Positions 33,854 through 42,796 of a stretch of DNA of 59,709 nucleotides are shown piece by piece (position 1 is the stretch's first letter; every line of letters starts with the position of its first letter). The position numbers and the translations under genes were made by a program. The DNA comes from Desulfobulbaceae bacterium (GTDB lineage: Bacteria; Desulfobacterota; Desulfobulbia; Desulfobulbales; Desulfocapsaceae). The DNA lies in contig WBUQ01000011.1 of NCBI GenBank assembly GCA_008933635.1, positions 1-59,709 on the forward strand. Reading direction: 5' to 3'. Below the pieces are notes generated by a model, which was given only the letters and a program-made list of their open reading frames with translations, was not told the origin of the DNA and made no database searches.

Positions 33854-35224
33854 CTACTTCTTGAAACCGAATACTCCGCCTTTGGCTTTAGGAGCGAAGG
33901 CAGGCCGCCCTCTTCTGTATTTGTCTCTGTCGAGGGGTGATTGTGGCGGTTCTTCGGAAACCTGGGGGAGAAGGTCAGAATGGTCGTCGAGTGAAGGAAT
34001 GTCGAAGGTTGCCTCCATATAACAGGAGTAGAGGAGAGAAGTTCTTGAAAAATAATTTTTGTTTTTCAGCCACTTGGGCCAAGATTCATTCTTTCGATGC
34101 TGTATCAGCAGAGAGAGGTTGGTAAGCATCGAGGTGGCTTCCTGTCGCAGGGAGCGTCTGAGGTTGAGCTGGATGCCGATCTCGCGGTCGATGTCATCGC
34201 GAATCCTTTTAGCCACTTGAAAAAGTGATGAACCGTTGAATTGTTGAGAAAAAATGTGATATCGGGACTCGACCCAGGGGATGAGCAGCAGAGTGAGGAG
34301 GAAGTAGTCCGGCAGCAGTCCCGATCGGGTAACGCCGTTGTCCCTGTTGATTCGGTCGAGAATCCTCAACAGGTTCAACAGGTGGGCTCTGGGGTGCAGT
34401 TTGCTTTCCGGTGGCCGGGAGAATGTCTTCTGGTACAGAGGGAAAAGAGCCAGGAAGATGCCGGAATCAATGGCCGATTGCAGCCAGGCGGCCGCATGGC
34501 CGCTGTAGAGGTCTTTCAGCAGTTCATCCCGAAGGCGCGAAGGCGGACAATGCTGCAGCATCTGGTGATTATCACAGATCGCCTTCCAGGTCTGTTCCTC
34601 GATGCGGAAATTGTTGCGGGCAGCGTGCCGTATCGCTCTGATCATCCGAACCGGATCCCGGTGAATCCGGCGTTCCGGGTCGCCAATCATCCGGATGACG
34701 GCGTTGTCCAGATCCTGGACACCATCAACATAATCGATGATAGTCAGGTCACGGATGTCGAAAAACAGGCCGTTGATGGTCAGATCCCGACGCTGGGCGT
34801 CTTCGGCAACGGTTCCGAAGGTATTGTTCGGGGCGAGAATCGCCTCCGGCCCTTCCAGATCGTGCTCGCTCAGAGAACGCAGGGTGGAAATTTCGATGAT
34901 CTTGCCATGGGGGAAAAAGACCTGAACCAGCCGGAATCGCCGCCCGATAACTGTGCTGTTGGGGAAGAGTTTGCGTATCTGCCCTGGTCTGGCATCGGTG
35001 GAGATGTCGAAATCCTTCGGAGTCTTTCCGAGGTAGAGGTCACGGACGCCACCACCGACAAGATAGCCTGAGAAGCCTGAGGCGTTCAGCTTCCTGAGGA
35101 CATAAAGGGCATCGTGATCGATCAGCTTGAGCGTGATCGGATGTTCTCCGGCGCGGAAAATACGGGGTGGCAGACCCTGAGGTCCGTTAATCGGGATGGC
35201 GGGACAATCAGTGGCTGGAGCCAT
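33854..35224 (-). CDS. pcnB: Poly(A) polymerase / tRNA nucleotidyltransferase family protein, PcnB type
   Basis: A 456-residue class II nucleotidyltransferase. The catalytic head is GYLVGGGVRDLYLGKTPKDFDIST (metal ligands in DFD), followed by RRDLTINGLFFD and the RNA-binding DPVRMIRAIRHAARN helix. The segment VIGRRFRLVQVFF fits the signature that separates bacterial poly(A) polymerases from CCA-adding enzymes, so polyadenylation is preferred. The C-terminus is basic and variable (RRGRPAFAPKAKGG), as in PcnB. No clear Shine-Dalgarno precedes ATG 35224, and it begins 16 bp after the upstream flavoprotein gene, so coupled translation is likely. Confidence 0.88.
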   Translation of the reverse strand: MAPATDCPAIPINGPQGLPPRIFRAGEHPITLKLIDHDALYVLRKLNASGFSGYLVGGGVRDLYLGKTPKDFDISTDARPGQIRKLFPNSTVIGRRFRLVQVFFPHGKIIEISTLRSLSEHDLEGPEAILAPNNTFGTVAEDAQRRDLTINGLFFDIRDLTIIDYVDGVQDLDNAVIRMIGDPERRIHRDPVRMIRAIRHAARNNFRIEEQTWKAICDNHQMLQHCPPSRLRDELLKDLYSGHAAAWLQSAIDSGIFLALFPLYQKTFSRPPESKLHPRAHLLNLLRILDRINRDNGVTRSGLLPDYFLLTLLLIPWVESRYHIFSQQFNGSSLFQVAKRIRDDIDREIGIQLNLRRSLRQEATSMLTNLSLLIQHRKNESWPKWLKNKNYFSRTSLLYSCYMEATFDIPSLDDHSDLLPQVSEEPPQSPLDRDKYRRGRPAFAPKAKGGVFGFKK

Positions 35225-35240
35225 AGGGTATATGAGATCT

Positions 35241-36227
35241 TCAGACTGCGGGGCAGAACCCCTTGCCTTCCTTATAAACCGATTCCGCCTGCTCGGTGAA
35301 CTGGCGGAAAATCTCGGCGACGGAAAGGATGTCTTTCATTTTGTAGGTGTTCTCACCGGAAAAGACCAGCCCTTCTTTGATGTTGCCTTCTTTGGCCAGC
35401 ATCAGGCGCTCGTTGATGCAATAGTGGTGATCGCATTTCTTCAGGCAGAGCTGCGGGCATTTTTTGGCGGTGAAGTCCTCGCCGGCATTCATCGCCTTGA
35501 CGAAGGGGGTATTGATTGCCCGGCCCGGGAGGCCGACCGGTGAGGAGGTGAGGACGATATCTTCTTTGTGGGCATTGAGATAGGCTTGCTTGAACGCGTC
35601 AGAAACCGGACATTCCTTGCTGAGGACGAAACGCGATGCGATCTGTATCCCGTCCGCTCCGTATTTGTCCATCATCTCGGCCATTTCGTAGCCGTTGGTA
35701 ATGCCGCCGGCAGCGATCAGCGGAATTTTTTTGATCACTTCCCGTATCGGTGGAAATATCTCGCGCAGAGGGCGGTCGGTGCCGAGATGGCCGCCCGCCT
35801 CCTTGGCCTCGACGATCACGGCCGCGGCACCAAGCTTTTCAGCCAGCTTGGCCAGGGTGGGAGAAGAGACGATCATAACGATCGGGGTGTTGTGGAGCTT
35901 GCCAATTTTGAATATGTCACGGGAGAAGCCGGCGCCGGTGATGATCATGTCGATTCCCGCCTCGATCGATCCCATCACCAGTTCGTAGAAGTTCTTCATC
36001 GCGTACATGATGTTGACGGCGATGATTCCATCGGTTGCTTTTTTGGCGGTACGGATATCATCCTGCAGTTCTTCCTTGGGGATGCCGGAGCCGCCGATGA
36101 CGCCGATCCCGCCACATTCGGCGACAGGTGCTGCAAGGGCCGAAGTGGATACGCGGATAGACATGCCGCCCTGGATAAGTGGGATGCGGGCCGTGAATTT
36201 ACCAATCGTCAGGGGGGGTAATTTCAT
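35241..36227 (-). CDS. Nitronate monooxygenase-like FMN protein (NMO/FabK family)
   Basis: A 328-residue TIM-barrel flavoprotein. MKLPPLTIGKFTARIPLIQGGMS is the family N-terminus; IKKIPLIAAGGITNG and GADGIQIASRFVLSKEC form the FMN phosphate site. The family contains nitronate monooxygenases and enoyl-ACP reductase II (FabK); the sequence alone does not separate them. The C-terminal part has four closely spaced cysteines (CPQLCLKKCDHHYC) and a last Cys at FCPAV, seen in a subfamily from anaerobes. ATG 36227 is preferred to the longer open frame from 36350. GGAG lies 11 nt upstream. Co-directional with pcnB. Confidence 0.82.
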   Translation of the reverse strand: MKLPPLTIGKFTARIPLIQGGMSIRVSTSALAAPVAECGGIGVIGGSGIPKEELQDDIRTAKKATDGIIAVNIMYAMKNFYELVMGSIEAGIDMIITGAGFSRDIFKIGKLHNTPIVMIVSSPTLAKLAEKLGAAAVIVEAKEAGGHLGTDRPLREIFPPIREVIKKIPLIAAGGITNGYEMAEMMDKYGADGIQIASRFVLSKECPVSDAFKQAYLNAHKEDIVLTSSPVGLPGRAINTPFVKAMNAGEDFTAKKCPQLCLKKCDHHYCINERLMLAKEGNIKEGLVFSGENTYKMKDILSVAEIFRQFTEQAESVYKEGKGFCPAV

Positions 36228-36398
36228 CGATGGAAAGACTCCTTCAAAGGTATTGTGTGACAAGTGAACCGGATAATGCCCACCTTCCTGCTTTTTGTCA
36301 AGAAGAGTATAGCGCAACTCAGGCACGTTCAACTTCTGCAGATGCAGCAATGGAGGGAGTTTGGCGGCAGGTCAGGGCTTGATTGGTACCGCCGAGGC

Positions 36399-36426
36399 TT
36401 GACAATTTGTCTGAAGTGCGTTTAAC
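36399..36426 (+). promoter_or_regulatory. Sigma70-like promoter of hisS
   Basis: TTGACA (36399-36404), a 16-bp spacer and TTTAAC (36421-36426), about 60 bp before the hisS start. The -35 is perfect and the -10 matches four of six positions. Confidence 0.5.
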
Positions 36427-36488
36427 TACATCCTTTTTTGATAAGGTTCGTCGCTCCAGCCAGGCGATCGGTTAATGGAGGTAGATGC

Positions 36489-37790
36489 GTGAAACTCAAG
36501 GCCTTGAACGGCTTCAAGGATATACTGCCGGGTGAAGTCGAGATCTGGCAGCATGTAGAGGCGACGGCGCGCCGTGTCTTCGCCAGATTTGACTTTGCCG
36601 AGATCCGTCTGCCGATACTGGAGCCGACGGAGTTGTTCGCCCGTTCAATCGGCGAAACCACCGATATTGTCGAAAAGGAGATGTATACCTTTGTCGACAA
36701 GCAGGTCACGATGCGGCCGGAGGCTACCGCCTCTTTGATCCGTGCCTTTATCGAACACGGACTATACGTTCAGAAACCGGTGCAGCGCCTGTTTACCATC
36801 GGGGCGATGTTCCGGCACGAGCGGCCGCAGAAAGGTCGTCTCCGCCAGTTCCACCAGCTGGACGTCGAGGTCCTTGGTTCGCAAAGCCCTCTGGTGGACG
36901 CGGAACTGATGGCAATGGGATCGATGGTGTTGCAGGAACTGGGAGTGCATGTCAGTCTCGAGATCAACTCCCTCGGCTGTCCACAGTGCCGGCCGGCATT
37001 CCGGGCTGAGCTGCTTCGCTTCCTGGCCGAACGGATGGAGCATCTCTGTGATGACTGCAAGCGGCGCAGTGCCTCCAACCCGTTGCGCGTTCTCGACTGC
37101 AAGAATTCCGGCTGCCGCAGGCAGGTGCAGGATGCGCCGTCGATTCTCGACCATCTCTGCCCTGATTGCGCCGAGCATTTTTCGGCGGTCCAGGATGGCC
37201 TGCGACGTCTGGAAGTGCCGTATACGCTCAACCGTTTCATGGTGCGGGGGCTGGATTACTACTGCCGGACTACCTTCGAGTTCATTACTACCAATCTCGG
37301 CGCCCAGGCGGCAGTCGGGGCGGGTGGCCGGTACGATGGTCTGGTGGCGCAGCTCGGCGGGCCGAAGGACGGCCCAGGTATCGGCTTTGCGATGGGAATC
37401 GAACGTCTGGTCCTGCTCCTGCAGCAGCGGGGAGGAGAGCAGGCATGGACGCTGAGCGTTCCCGATCTGTATGTCGCCGCACTCGGTCGGGAAGCGACAC
37501 AATCCTGCCAGCGGCTGGCCTATCTGCTGCGCGCTGGTGACCTGCGAGTGGCCATGGATTTTGAGGGCAAGAGTCTGAAGAGCCAGATGAAGCAGGCCGA
37601 CAAGAGTGGAGCCAGCTGGGTGCTGATCGTCGGCGAAGAGGAATTGAAGACCGGCGAGGGACTGCTGCGCAACATGCAGACCCAGGAGCAACAGCGGGTG
37701 GTACTGGATGCCGATTCGCTTTCCAGAATGGTGAGGCCGCCAGTCCGGCACCTGATAGCCGCGGATGATTCAGTTGTTCAACAGAATTAG
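36489..37790 (+). CDS. hisS: Histidyl-tRNA synthetase
   Basis: A 433-residue class IIa synthetase that charges tRNA-His. It begins KLKALNGFKDILPGE; motif 2 is FTIGAMFRHERPQKGRLRQF; histidine-binding RGLDYYCRTTFEF and GGRYDGLVAQLGGP are intact, and motif 3 is PGIGFAMGIERLVLLL. The C-terminal anticodon-binding domain follows. GTG 36489 is the start: GGAGG lies 7 nt before it, and the 17 codons upstream have no family match. An inserted CDDCKRRSASNPLRVLDCKN segment with four cysteines (two in the following SGCR and LCPDC) is the usual HisRS insertion. aspS follows 43 bp downstream. Confidence 0.97.
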   Translation: MKLKALNGFKDILPGEVEIWQHVEATARRVFARFDFAEIRLPILEPTELFARSIGETTDIVEKEMYTFVDKQVTMRPEATASLIRAFIEHGLYVQKPVQRLFTIGAMFRHERPQKGRLRQFHQLDVEVLGSQSPLVDAELMAMGSMVLQELGVHVSLEINSLGCPQCRPAFRAELLRFLAERMEHLCDDCKRRSASNPLRVLDCKNSGCRRQVQDAPSILDHLCPDCAEHFSAVQDGLRRLEVPYTLNRFMVRGLDYYCRTTFEFITTNLGAQAAVGAGGRYDGLVAQLGGPKDGPGIGFAMGIERLVLLLQQRGGEQAWTLSVPDLYVAALGREATQSCQRLAYLLRAGDLRVAMDFEGKSLKSQMKQADKSGASWVLIVGEEELKTGEGLLRNMQTQEQQRVVLDADSLSRMVRPPVRHLIAADDSVVQQN

Positions 37791-37833
37791 AGAATATTCA
37801 ATATCCTAACACCTTCATCGGGTACGAAAATTT

Positions 37834-39618
37834 ATGGAATCAATGGGAAACATGGTCAGGACGCACTCCTGCAACGATCTGGGTAAAGGCAATGTCGGCG
37901 AGGAGGTGGTCCTGATGGGCTGGGTCCTGCGGCGACGGGACCACGGCGGCGTCATCTTCATCGACCTGCGTGACCGCTGGGGCCTCACCCAGATCGTCTT
38001 CAATCCCGAAGTCGACGCCGAGGCCCACGCCAAAGCCCACCAGCTGCGCAGTGAATGGGTGCTGGCGGTCAGGGGGCGGGTTGCGGCGCGACCGGGTGAC
38101 ATGGCCAACCCCAAGCTGGCCACCGGCGAGATCGAGGTCATGGTCAACGAACTGCGCATCTTGAACAGCAGCGAGACGCCACCGTTCCCGCTCGACGAGG
38201 ACATCGAAATATCCGATAACCTTCGCCTGCAATACCGCTATCTCGATCTCCGACGTCCCGAGATGACCGCCAACATGGTCATGCGGCACAGGGCGGTGCA
38301 GGCGATACGCACCTATCTCAATGATCACGGCTTTCTCGATATCGAGACGCCGATGCTGACCCGCTCCACCCCGGAAGGGGCCCGTGACTACCTGGTGCCG
38401 AGCCGGGTTAACGCCGGCAAGTTTTATGCTCTGCCGCAATCGCCCCAGCTGTTCAAGCAACTGCTGATGATCGCCGGCATGGACCGCTACTATCAGATCG
38501 TCAAGTGCTTTCGCGACGAGGATCTGCGGGCCGATCGCCAGCCGGAATTCACCCAGATAGATATGGAGCTGTCCTTTGTCGACGAGGAGCAGGTCATCTC
38601 GGTGACCGAAGGGATGGTCTGCGCACTGTTCAGGGAGACCCTGGGGCTCGAGTTGACTCCTCCCTTTGGCCGGATGACCTACGACGAGGCGATGGGGCGA
38701 TATGGCACCGACCGGCCCGATACCCGCTTCGCCATGGAGATCGTCGATCTCACGGCGATAGCCGCCACCTGCGGTTTCAAGGTATTTCGCGAGGTTGCCG
38801 ACGGAGGCGGCACTGTGCGGGCGATCAACGCCAAGGGCTGCGGCTCCTTTTCCCGCAAAGACCTCGACGATCTCACCAGTTTCGCCGTTCAACTTGGTGC
38901 CAAGGGGCTGGCCTGGGTCAAGATGAAGGCCGACGGAGAATGGCAGTCGCCGATTGCCAAATTCTTCACAGACGAAGAGCGTACCGCAATTGCCGGCGAA
39001 CTCGATGCGGTCGACGGCGACCTGTTCTTCTTCGGTGCCGACAAGCCGGCCGCCGTTTGCCAGGTCCTCTCTGAACTCCGTCTTGAATTGGCTCGGCGTC
39101 TTGGCCTCTTGAAGAAAGATGTGTTCAATTTCACCTGGGTGACTGATTTCCCGCTGGTCGAGTACGACGACAAGGAAAAACGGTACCAGGCCCTGCATCA
39201 CCCTTTCACCGCCCCGCGCGAGGAGGACGTCGACCGGCTGGAAAGCGATCCGGGTTCGGTCTACAGCCGGGCTTACGATCTGGTGCTGAACGGCACCGAG
39301 ATCGGCGGCGGCTCGATCCGCATCCACCAGCGACAGATGCAGGCCAGGGTACTGCAGGTTCTCGGTATCGGCGAAGATGAGGCCAGGGACAAGTTCGGTT
39401 TTCTTCTGCGGGCGCTGGAACTGGGTGCGCCGCCGCACGGCGGTCTGGCATTCGGTCTCGACCGTCTGATGATGATCATCACCGGCAGTGACTCGATCCG
39501 CAGCGTTATCGCCTTTCCGAAGACCCAGAAGGCCACCTGTCCATTGACCGACGCCCCGGCGCCGGTGGCCCGCAAGCAGCTGACCGAGCTCTACCTCCGC
39601 CCGGATTGGAAGGAATAG
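37834..39618 (+). CDS. aspS: Aspartyl-tRNA synthetase
   Basis: A 594-residue class IIb synthetase of the bacterial type, with an OB-fold anticodon domain (LMGWVLRRRDHGGVIFIDL, residues 28-46), motif 2 (IVKCFRDEDLRADRQPEFTQ), the GAD insertion domain (about residues 300-420) and motif 3 (GLAFGLDRLMMIITG). The length is typical. ATG 37834 is used; ATGs at 37843 and 37852 are also possible because no clear ribosome site marks the first. No gatCAB genes are visible, so whether it also charges tRNA-Asn cannot be told. Confidence 0.97.
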   Translation: MESMGNMVRTHSCNDLGKGNVGEEVVLMGWVLRRRDHGGVIFIDLRDRWGLTQIVFNPEVDAEAHAKAHQLRSEWVLAVRGRVAARPGDMANPKLATGEIEVMVNELRILNSSETPPFPLDEDIEISDNLRLQYRYLDLRRPEMTANMVMRHRAVQAIRTYLNDHGFLDIETPMLTRSTPEGARDYLVPSRVNAGKFYALPQSPQLFKQLLMIAGMDRYYQIVKCFRDEDLRADRQPEFTQIDMELSFVDEEQVISVTEGMVCALFRETLGLELTPPFGRMTYDEAMGRYGTDRPDTRFAMEIVDLTAIAATCGFKVFREVADGGGTVRAINAKGCGSFSRKDLDDLTSFAVQLGAKGLAWVKMKADGEWQSPIAKFFTDEERTAIAGELDAVDGDLFFFGADKPAAVCQVLSELRLELARRLGLLKKDVFNFTWVTDFPLVEYDDKEKRYQALHHPFTAPREEDVDRLESDPGSVYSRAYDLVLNGTEIGGGSIRIHQRQMQARVLQVLGIGEDEARDKFGFLLRALELGAPPHGGLAFGLDRLMMIITGSDSIRSVIAFPKTQKATCPLTDAPAPVARKQLTELYLRPDWKE

Positions 39619-39627
39619 GAAGTGCAT

Positions 39628-39676
39628 CAGCCGGGAAGGCCGGATTGAGATACCTCTTCCGGCCGGGCTGTTCTTG
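39628..39676 (+). terminator. Possible terminator between aspS and hslO
   Basis: GGCCGGA (39638-39644) pairs with TCCGGCC (39658-39664), extended by CAGCC/GGGCTG across an internal loop, then TTCTTG. The T-run is poor. It may serve either convergent gene. Confidence 0.4.
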
Positions 39677-39680
39677 ACAT

Positions 39681-40565
39681 TCAATGTTGTCCCGCACCGA
39701 CCGCCAGCATCTTTTCAAGATCCTCACGCGCGAAGCGATAGCTGTCCCGGCAGAACTCACACTGCACCTCCACTCCCTCTTCCGAGGCGAGGAGATAGTT
39801 GATCTCGTCGTTGCCGAGAGAGAAAACCGCACGGCCCATTTTCTCCCGACTGCAGCTGCAGTTGTAGGTCAGCTGGGTGGCGCCGGTCAGATGGTAAGGT
39901 ACTTCGGCAAACAGCAACCGGATAAGTACTTCCGGGGATGTCCCCCGTCGGAACAATTCACTGATTGAACCGAGCCCGCCTATCTGCCGCTCGATGGTGG
40001 TCACCAGCTGTTCATCTGCCGGCGGCAGAGCCTGGACGAGGAAACCGCCGGAGGCCGCAATGCTGCCGTCAGGCTGAAGATGGACACCAATTCCGATCGC
40101 CGACGGCACCTGCTCCGATTCGCTCAGGTAATAGGCGATATCTTCAGCGATCTCGCTGGTGTAGAGTTGGATCGTGCCTTGGTACTTTCTCTCCATGCCG
40201 ATATCCTTGGTCACCGTCAGGAACCCGGCCCGCCCGAGACCGGCGGCGACATCGATTTTCCCCCCCCTGAGCGGCACCTCGGCCTTCGGCTCGGCCACAT
40301 ATCCCCTCACCCAGCCGGCATGGCCGCCTTCGGTTATGATCTTGCCCAGAGGGCCGTTGCCTTCGAATCTCAGCATCACGCTCTGGTCGTCCTTGAGCAG
40401 GGCGGCAAGCAGGGCGGCCCCGGTCAGGGCGCGGCCGAGCGCGGCGGCAGCCGTCGGACCGACGTCGTGACGTCGACAGGCCTCGCTGACGAGCTGGGTG
40501 GTATCGCAGGCAAAGACAAAAAATCGGCCGGAATCGGAGATGGCTCGTTGTAGATAGTCAGTCAT
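39681..40565 (-). CDS. hslO: Redox-regulated chaperone Hsp33
   Basis: A 294-residue holdase activated by oxidative stress. The C-terminal redox switch is complete: Cys236-x-Cys238 (YNCSCSR) and Cys269-x2-Cys272 (VQCEFCRD), which bind zinc when reduced. N-terminal family segments are LGRALTGAALLAALL and FEGNGPLGKIITEG. In an anaerobe it would guard against transient oxidant exposure. It converges on aspS and is separated from the next gene on the plus strand by 232 bp. Confidence 0.97.
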   Translation of the reverse strand: MTDYLQRAISDSGRFFVFACDTTQLVSEACRRHDVGPTAAAALGRALTGAALLAALLKDDQSVMLRFEGNGPLGKIITEGGHAGWVRGYVAEPKAEVPLRGGKIDVAAGLGRAGFLTVTKDIGMERKYQGTIQLYTSEIAEDIAYYLSESEQVPSAIGIGVHLQPDGSIAASGGFLVQALPPADEQLVTTIERQIGGLGSISELFRRGTSPEVLIRLLFAEVPYHLTGATQLTYNCSCSREKMGRAVFSLGNDEINYLLASEEGVEVQCEFCRDSYRFAREDLEKMLAVGAGQH

Positions 40566-40797
40566 GATTATTCGGAAAAATGGAAACAGAGGTGATGCCC
40601 CGGGGCGTTTTGCGACACTATAGCATAAAGGAAAGGGGTTGAATACCTTGCACTCCTATGTCGTTGACGTGAAAGTTATATGCCAGGAAGAGCAAAACGT
40701 TTGCCTTCCCTTTGTCTTCACGGGTATAAGGAGTGAACCGGGAAGCGTGGAGCCGGGAAATCCGTTCCCCCATCATCTGCACAGAGGAGGTAAAGCA

Positions 40798-41364
40798 ATG
40801 CGTATTATCCTGATGACCTGCTGTATCCTGATGTTCGCCCTGCCGGCGAAGGCCCTTGAGATTGCCGGTGTCTCCATTCCCGAATCGATCACCGGTGACG
40901 ATGGCACGGCCCTGGTGCTGAACGGCGCCGGGATCCGCTCCAAGTTCGTCTTCGATATTTATATTGCCCAGCTGTATCTGGAAAAAACCGCAGCAGAAAC
41001 CAGTGAGGTCATCGCTGCGGATTCCCGGAAGCGAATGGCCATGCACTTTCTCCACGATAAGGTGGAAAAGGCGAAACTGGTCGAGGCCTGGAACGAGGGA
41101 TTCAAGAACAATACGGCGGCAGAACAGGTCGCGGCCCTCCAGCCGCGCATCGACCAGTTCAATGCAATGTTCACCGATGCCAAAAAAGGCGATGTCATTC
41201 TGCTTGATTATATCCCGGGAACCGGGACCAGGGTAACAATCGCCGGCACGGAAAAAGGCGTGATCCCCGGCAAGGATTTCAACGATGCAATGCTGCTGAT
41301 ATGGCTCGGCGACAAACCGGTGAACAAGGACCTGCGGGCGAAGCTGCTGGCTGCGGGAAAATAA
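40798..41364 (+). CDS. Secreted chalcone isomerase-like protein
   Basis: A 188-residue protein with a signal peptide (MRIILMTCCILMFALPAKA) followed by a chalcone-isomerase-fold domain of the bacterial type (VSIPESITGDDGTALVLNG, KFVFDIYIAQLYLEK, HFLHDKVEKAKLVEAWNEGF, YIPGTGTRVTI, LLIWLGDKPVNKDLRAKLL). Bacterial homologues lack the plant catalytic set and their role is unknown. ATG 40798 has GAGGAGG upstream; the frame continues to 40639 without family similarity. The DUF401 gene begins 79 bp later on the same strand. Confidence 0.85.
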   Translation: MRIILMTCCILMFALPAKALEIAGVSIPESITGDDGTALVLNGAGIRSKFVFDIYIAQLYLEKTAAETSEVIAADSRKRMAMHFLHDKVEKAKLVEAWNEGFKNNTAAEQVAALQPRIDQFNAMFTDAKKGDVILLDYIPGTGTRVTIAGTEKGVIPGKDFNDAMLLIWLGDKPVNKDLRAKLLAAGK

Positions 41365-41443
41365 CGATTCAGGCAAGACAAGAGGGTGAAGGGTCGCTTC
41401 GCAAGCGGGTTCCGCCACCTGTCAGAGGTCAAACAGACAGAAG

Positions 41444-42730
41444 ATGGATGTGCTTGCAGCGGCCCTGCCGTTTCTCAAGGTGCTCGGGGCCTTTGCCCTG
41501 ATGCTGGTCGGTATCCGCAACCGGCTTGGCCTGGCCCTGTCGATTCTGCTGGGCGGGGTGGTGATGGGGCTCGTGTTCGGCCTGGATCTGGGAAGGCTGG
41601 TCGAGGTCAGTGTCATCGCAGTTGCCCGGGGGCAGTTTCTCTTCCTGGCGGCGATTGTCGGCCTGATCCTCATCCTCTCAGACGCCCAGGAGCGCTCCGG
41701 CCAGTCCCGTCGCCTGATGGAGGCAGTGTCGGGCTATCTCGGCGAGCCCCGGTTGCGGCTGGTTTTTTTCCCTGCCCTGATCGGTCTGCTGCCGATGCCC
41801 GGCGGCGCGGTATTCTCGGCCCCGATGGTGAAGATGGTCAGCCAAGGGATGGCGATCCATGACCAGGACCGGGCGTTGATCAACTACTGGTTCCGCCATG
41901 TCTGGGAGCTGGCGTGGCCCCTCTATCCCGGTGTCATCCTCACCGTTTCGCTGGCCGGAATTCCGGTGACTGCCTTCATTGCCTGTACCTGGCCAGGCAT
42001 CCTGGCGATGCTGGGTCTGGGCTGGTTTTTCTTCCTCCGCAGCGTCCCCCACGACGCCTGCGCGGCTGACGGATCTTCGACTGCGGTGCAATCCGCACCC
42101 TGGCTGACGGTCGTGCGGGCAGGTCTGCCGCTGATTGTGGCGATCGTCGGCGCGGTGGGTCTCGAAACCATCATCGCCAAAACCATGCCCGGAGTGCCGT
42201 TCGAGTGGGGGGTGATCATCGCCCTGGTCCTGGCGCTTGCGACGATCATCATGCAGAACCGGCTCAAGGCCGGATTTCTGCTTGAGGTGCTGGGCCAGAA
42301 GAGTCTGCGCAGCATGCTGCTGGTGGTTGCGGCGATTTTCATGTTCAAGGATATTATGCAAGCGGCCGGGGTTGTCGAGGCGATGGCCGGATTCTCCGGC
42401 GGTGGTCTGGCCCTGTTTGCCGCTTCCTTTTTCCTGCCGTTTCTAGTCGGGATGATTGCCGGCATCAACGTCGCCTTTGTCGGCGCCACCTTTCCGCTGC
42501 TCATCGGTCTGCTGGCGAACCTCGGTCTCCAGGATAAGACCGTCGCCTACCTGGTGCTGGCCTCCTTTGCCGGCTTTACCGGGGTGATGATTTCACCGAT
42601 CCACATCTGCTTCCTGCTCAACTGCCAGTATTTCGGTGTCGACCTGTCCCGCACCTGGCGTCGTCTGGTTCTGCCCTGCCTGCTCTTTGCCGTCAGCGGC
42701 GGCTTGCTTTTCTGGTATCTCCAAGCCTGA
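41444..42730 (+). CDS. DUF401 family membrane transporter
   Basis: A 428-residue integral membrane protein with about ten hydrophobic segments. It resembles the DUF401 family, related to the ion-transporter superfamily that includes gluconate and citrate carriers. Characteristic stretches are LLPMPGGAVFSAPMV, WFRHVWELAWPLYPGV, ATFPLLIGLLANLG and GFTGVMISPIHICFLL. The substrate is unknown; a small organic anion is possible. It is co-directional with the chalcone isomerase-like gene and converges on nhaB. Confidence 0.82.
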   Translation: MDVLAAALPFLKVLGAFALMLVGIRNRLGLALSILLGGVVMGLVFGLDLGRLVEVSVIAVARGQFLFLAAIVGLILILSDAQERSGQSRRLMEAVSGYLGEPRLRLVFFPALIGLLPMPGGAVFSAPMVKMVSQGMAIHDQDRALINYWFRHVWELAWPLYPGVILTVSLAGIPVTAFIACTWPGILAMLGLGWFFFLRSVPHDACAADGSSTAVQSAPWLTVVRAGLPLIVAIVGAVGLETIIAKTMPGVPFEWGVIIALVLALATIIMQNRLKAGFLLEVLGQKSLRSMLLVVAAIFMFKDIMQAAGVVEAMAGFSGGGLALFAASFFLPFLVGMIAGINVAFVGATFPLLIGLLANLGLQDKTVAYLVLASFAGFTGVMISPIHICFLLNCQYFGVDLSRTWRRLVLPCLLFAVSGGLLFWYLQA

Positions 42731-42753
42731 CTGAAAAGAAAATGGTTTGTGGA

Positions 42754-42783
42754 GACTCCGGCGGGGGTAGTCCCTCCGGAGTC
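42754..42783. terminator. Hairpin between convergent DUF401 and nhaB genes
   Basis: GACTCCGG (42754-42761) and CCGGAGTC (42776-42783) form a perfect 8-bp stem. On the plus strand it is followed by AGGTTTCTC; on the minus strand a T-rich stretch appears only some 15-25 nt after the stem. A bidirectional terminator is plausible given the convergent genes, but neither side has a strong T-run. Confidence 0.5.
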
Positions 42784-42796
42784 AGGTTTCTCAGAA

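Noticed and set aside
33741-34022. Small plus-strand gene between hyaA and pcnB
   Set aside because: Over half of it overlaps pcnB in antisense and the peptide has no family features.
37840-39684. Open frame of 614 codons opposite aspS
   Set aside because: It mirrors aspS exactly, shows no recognisable domain and lacks a ribosome site.
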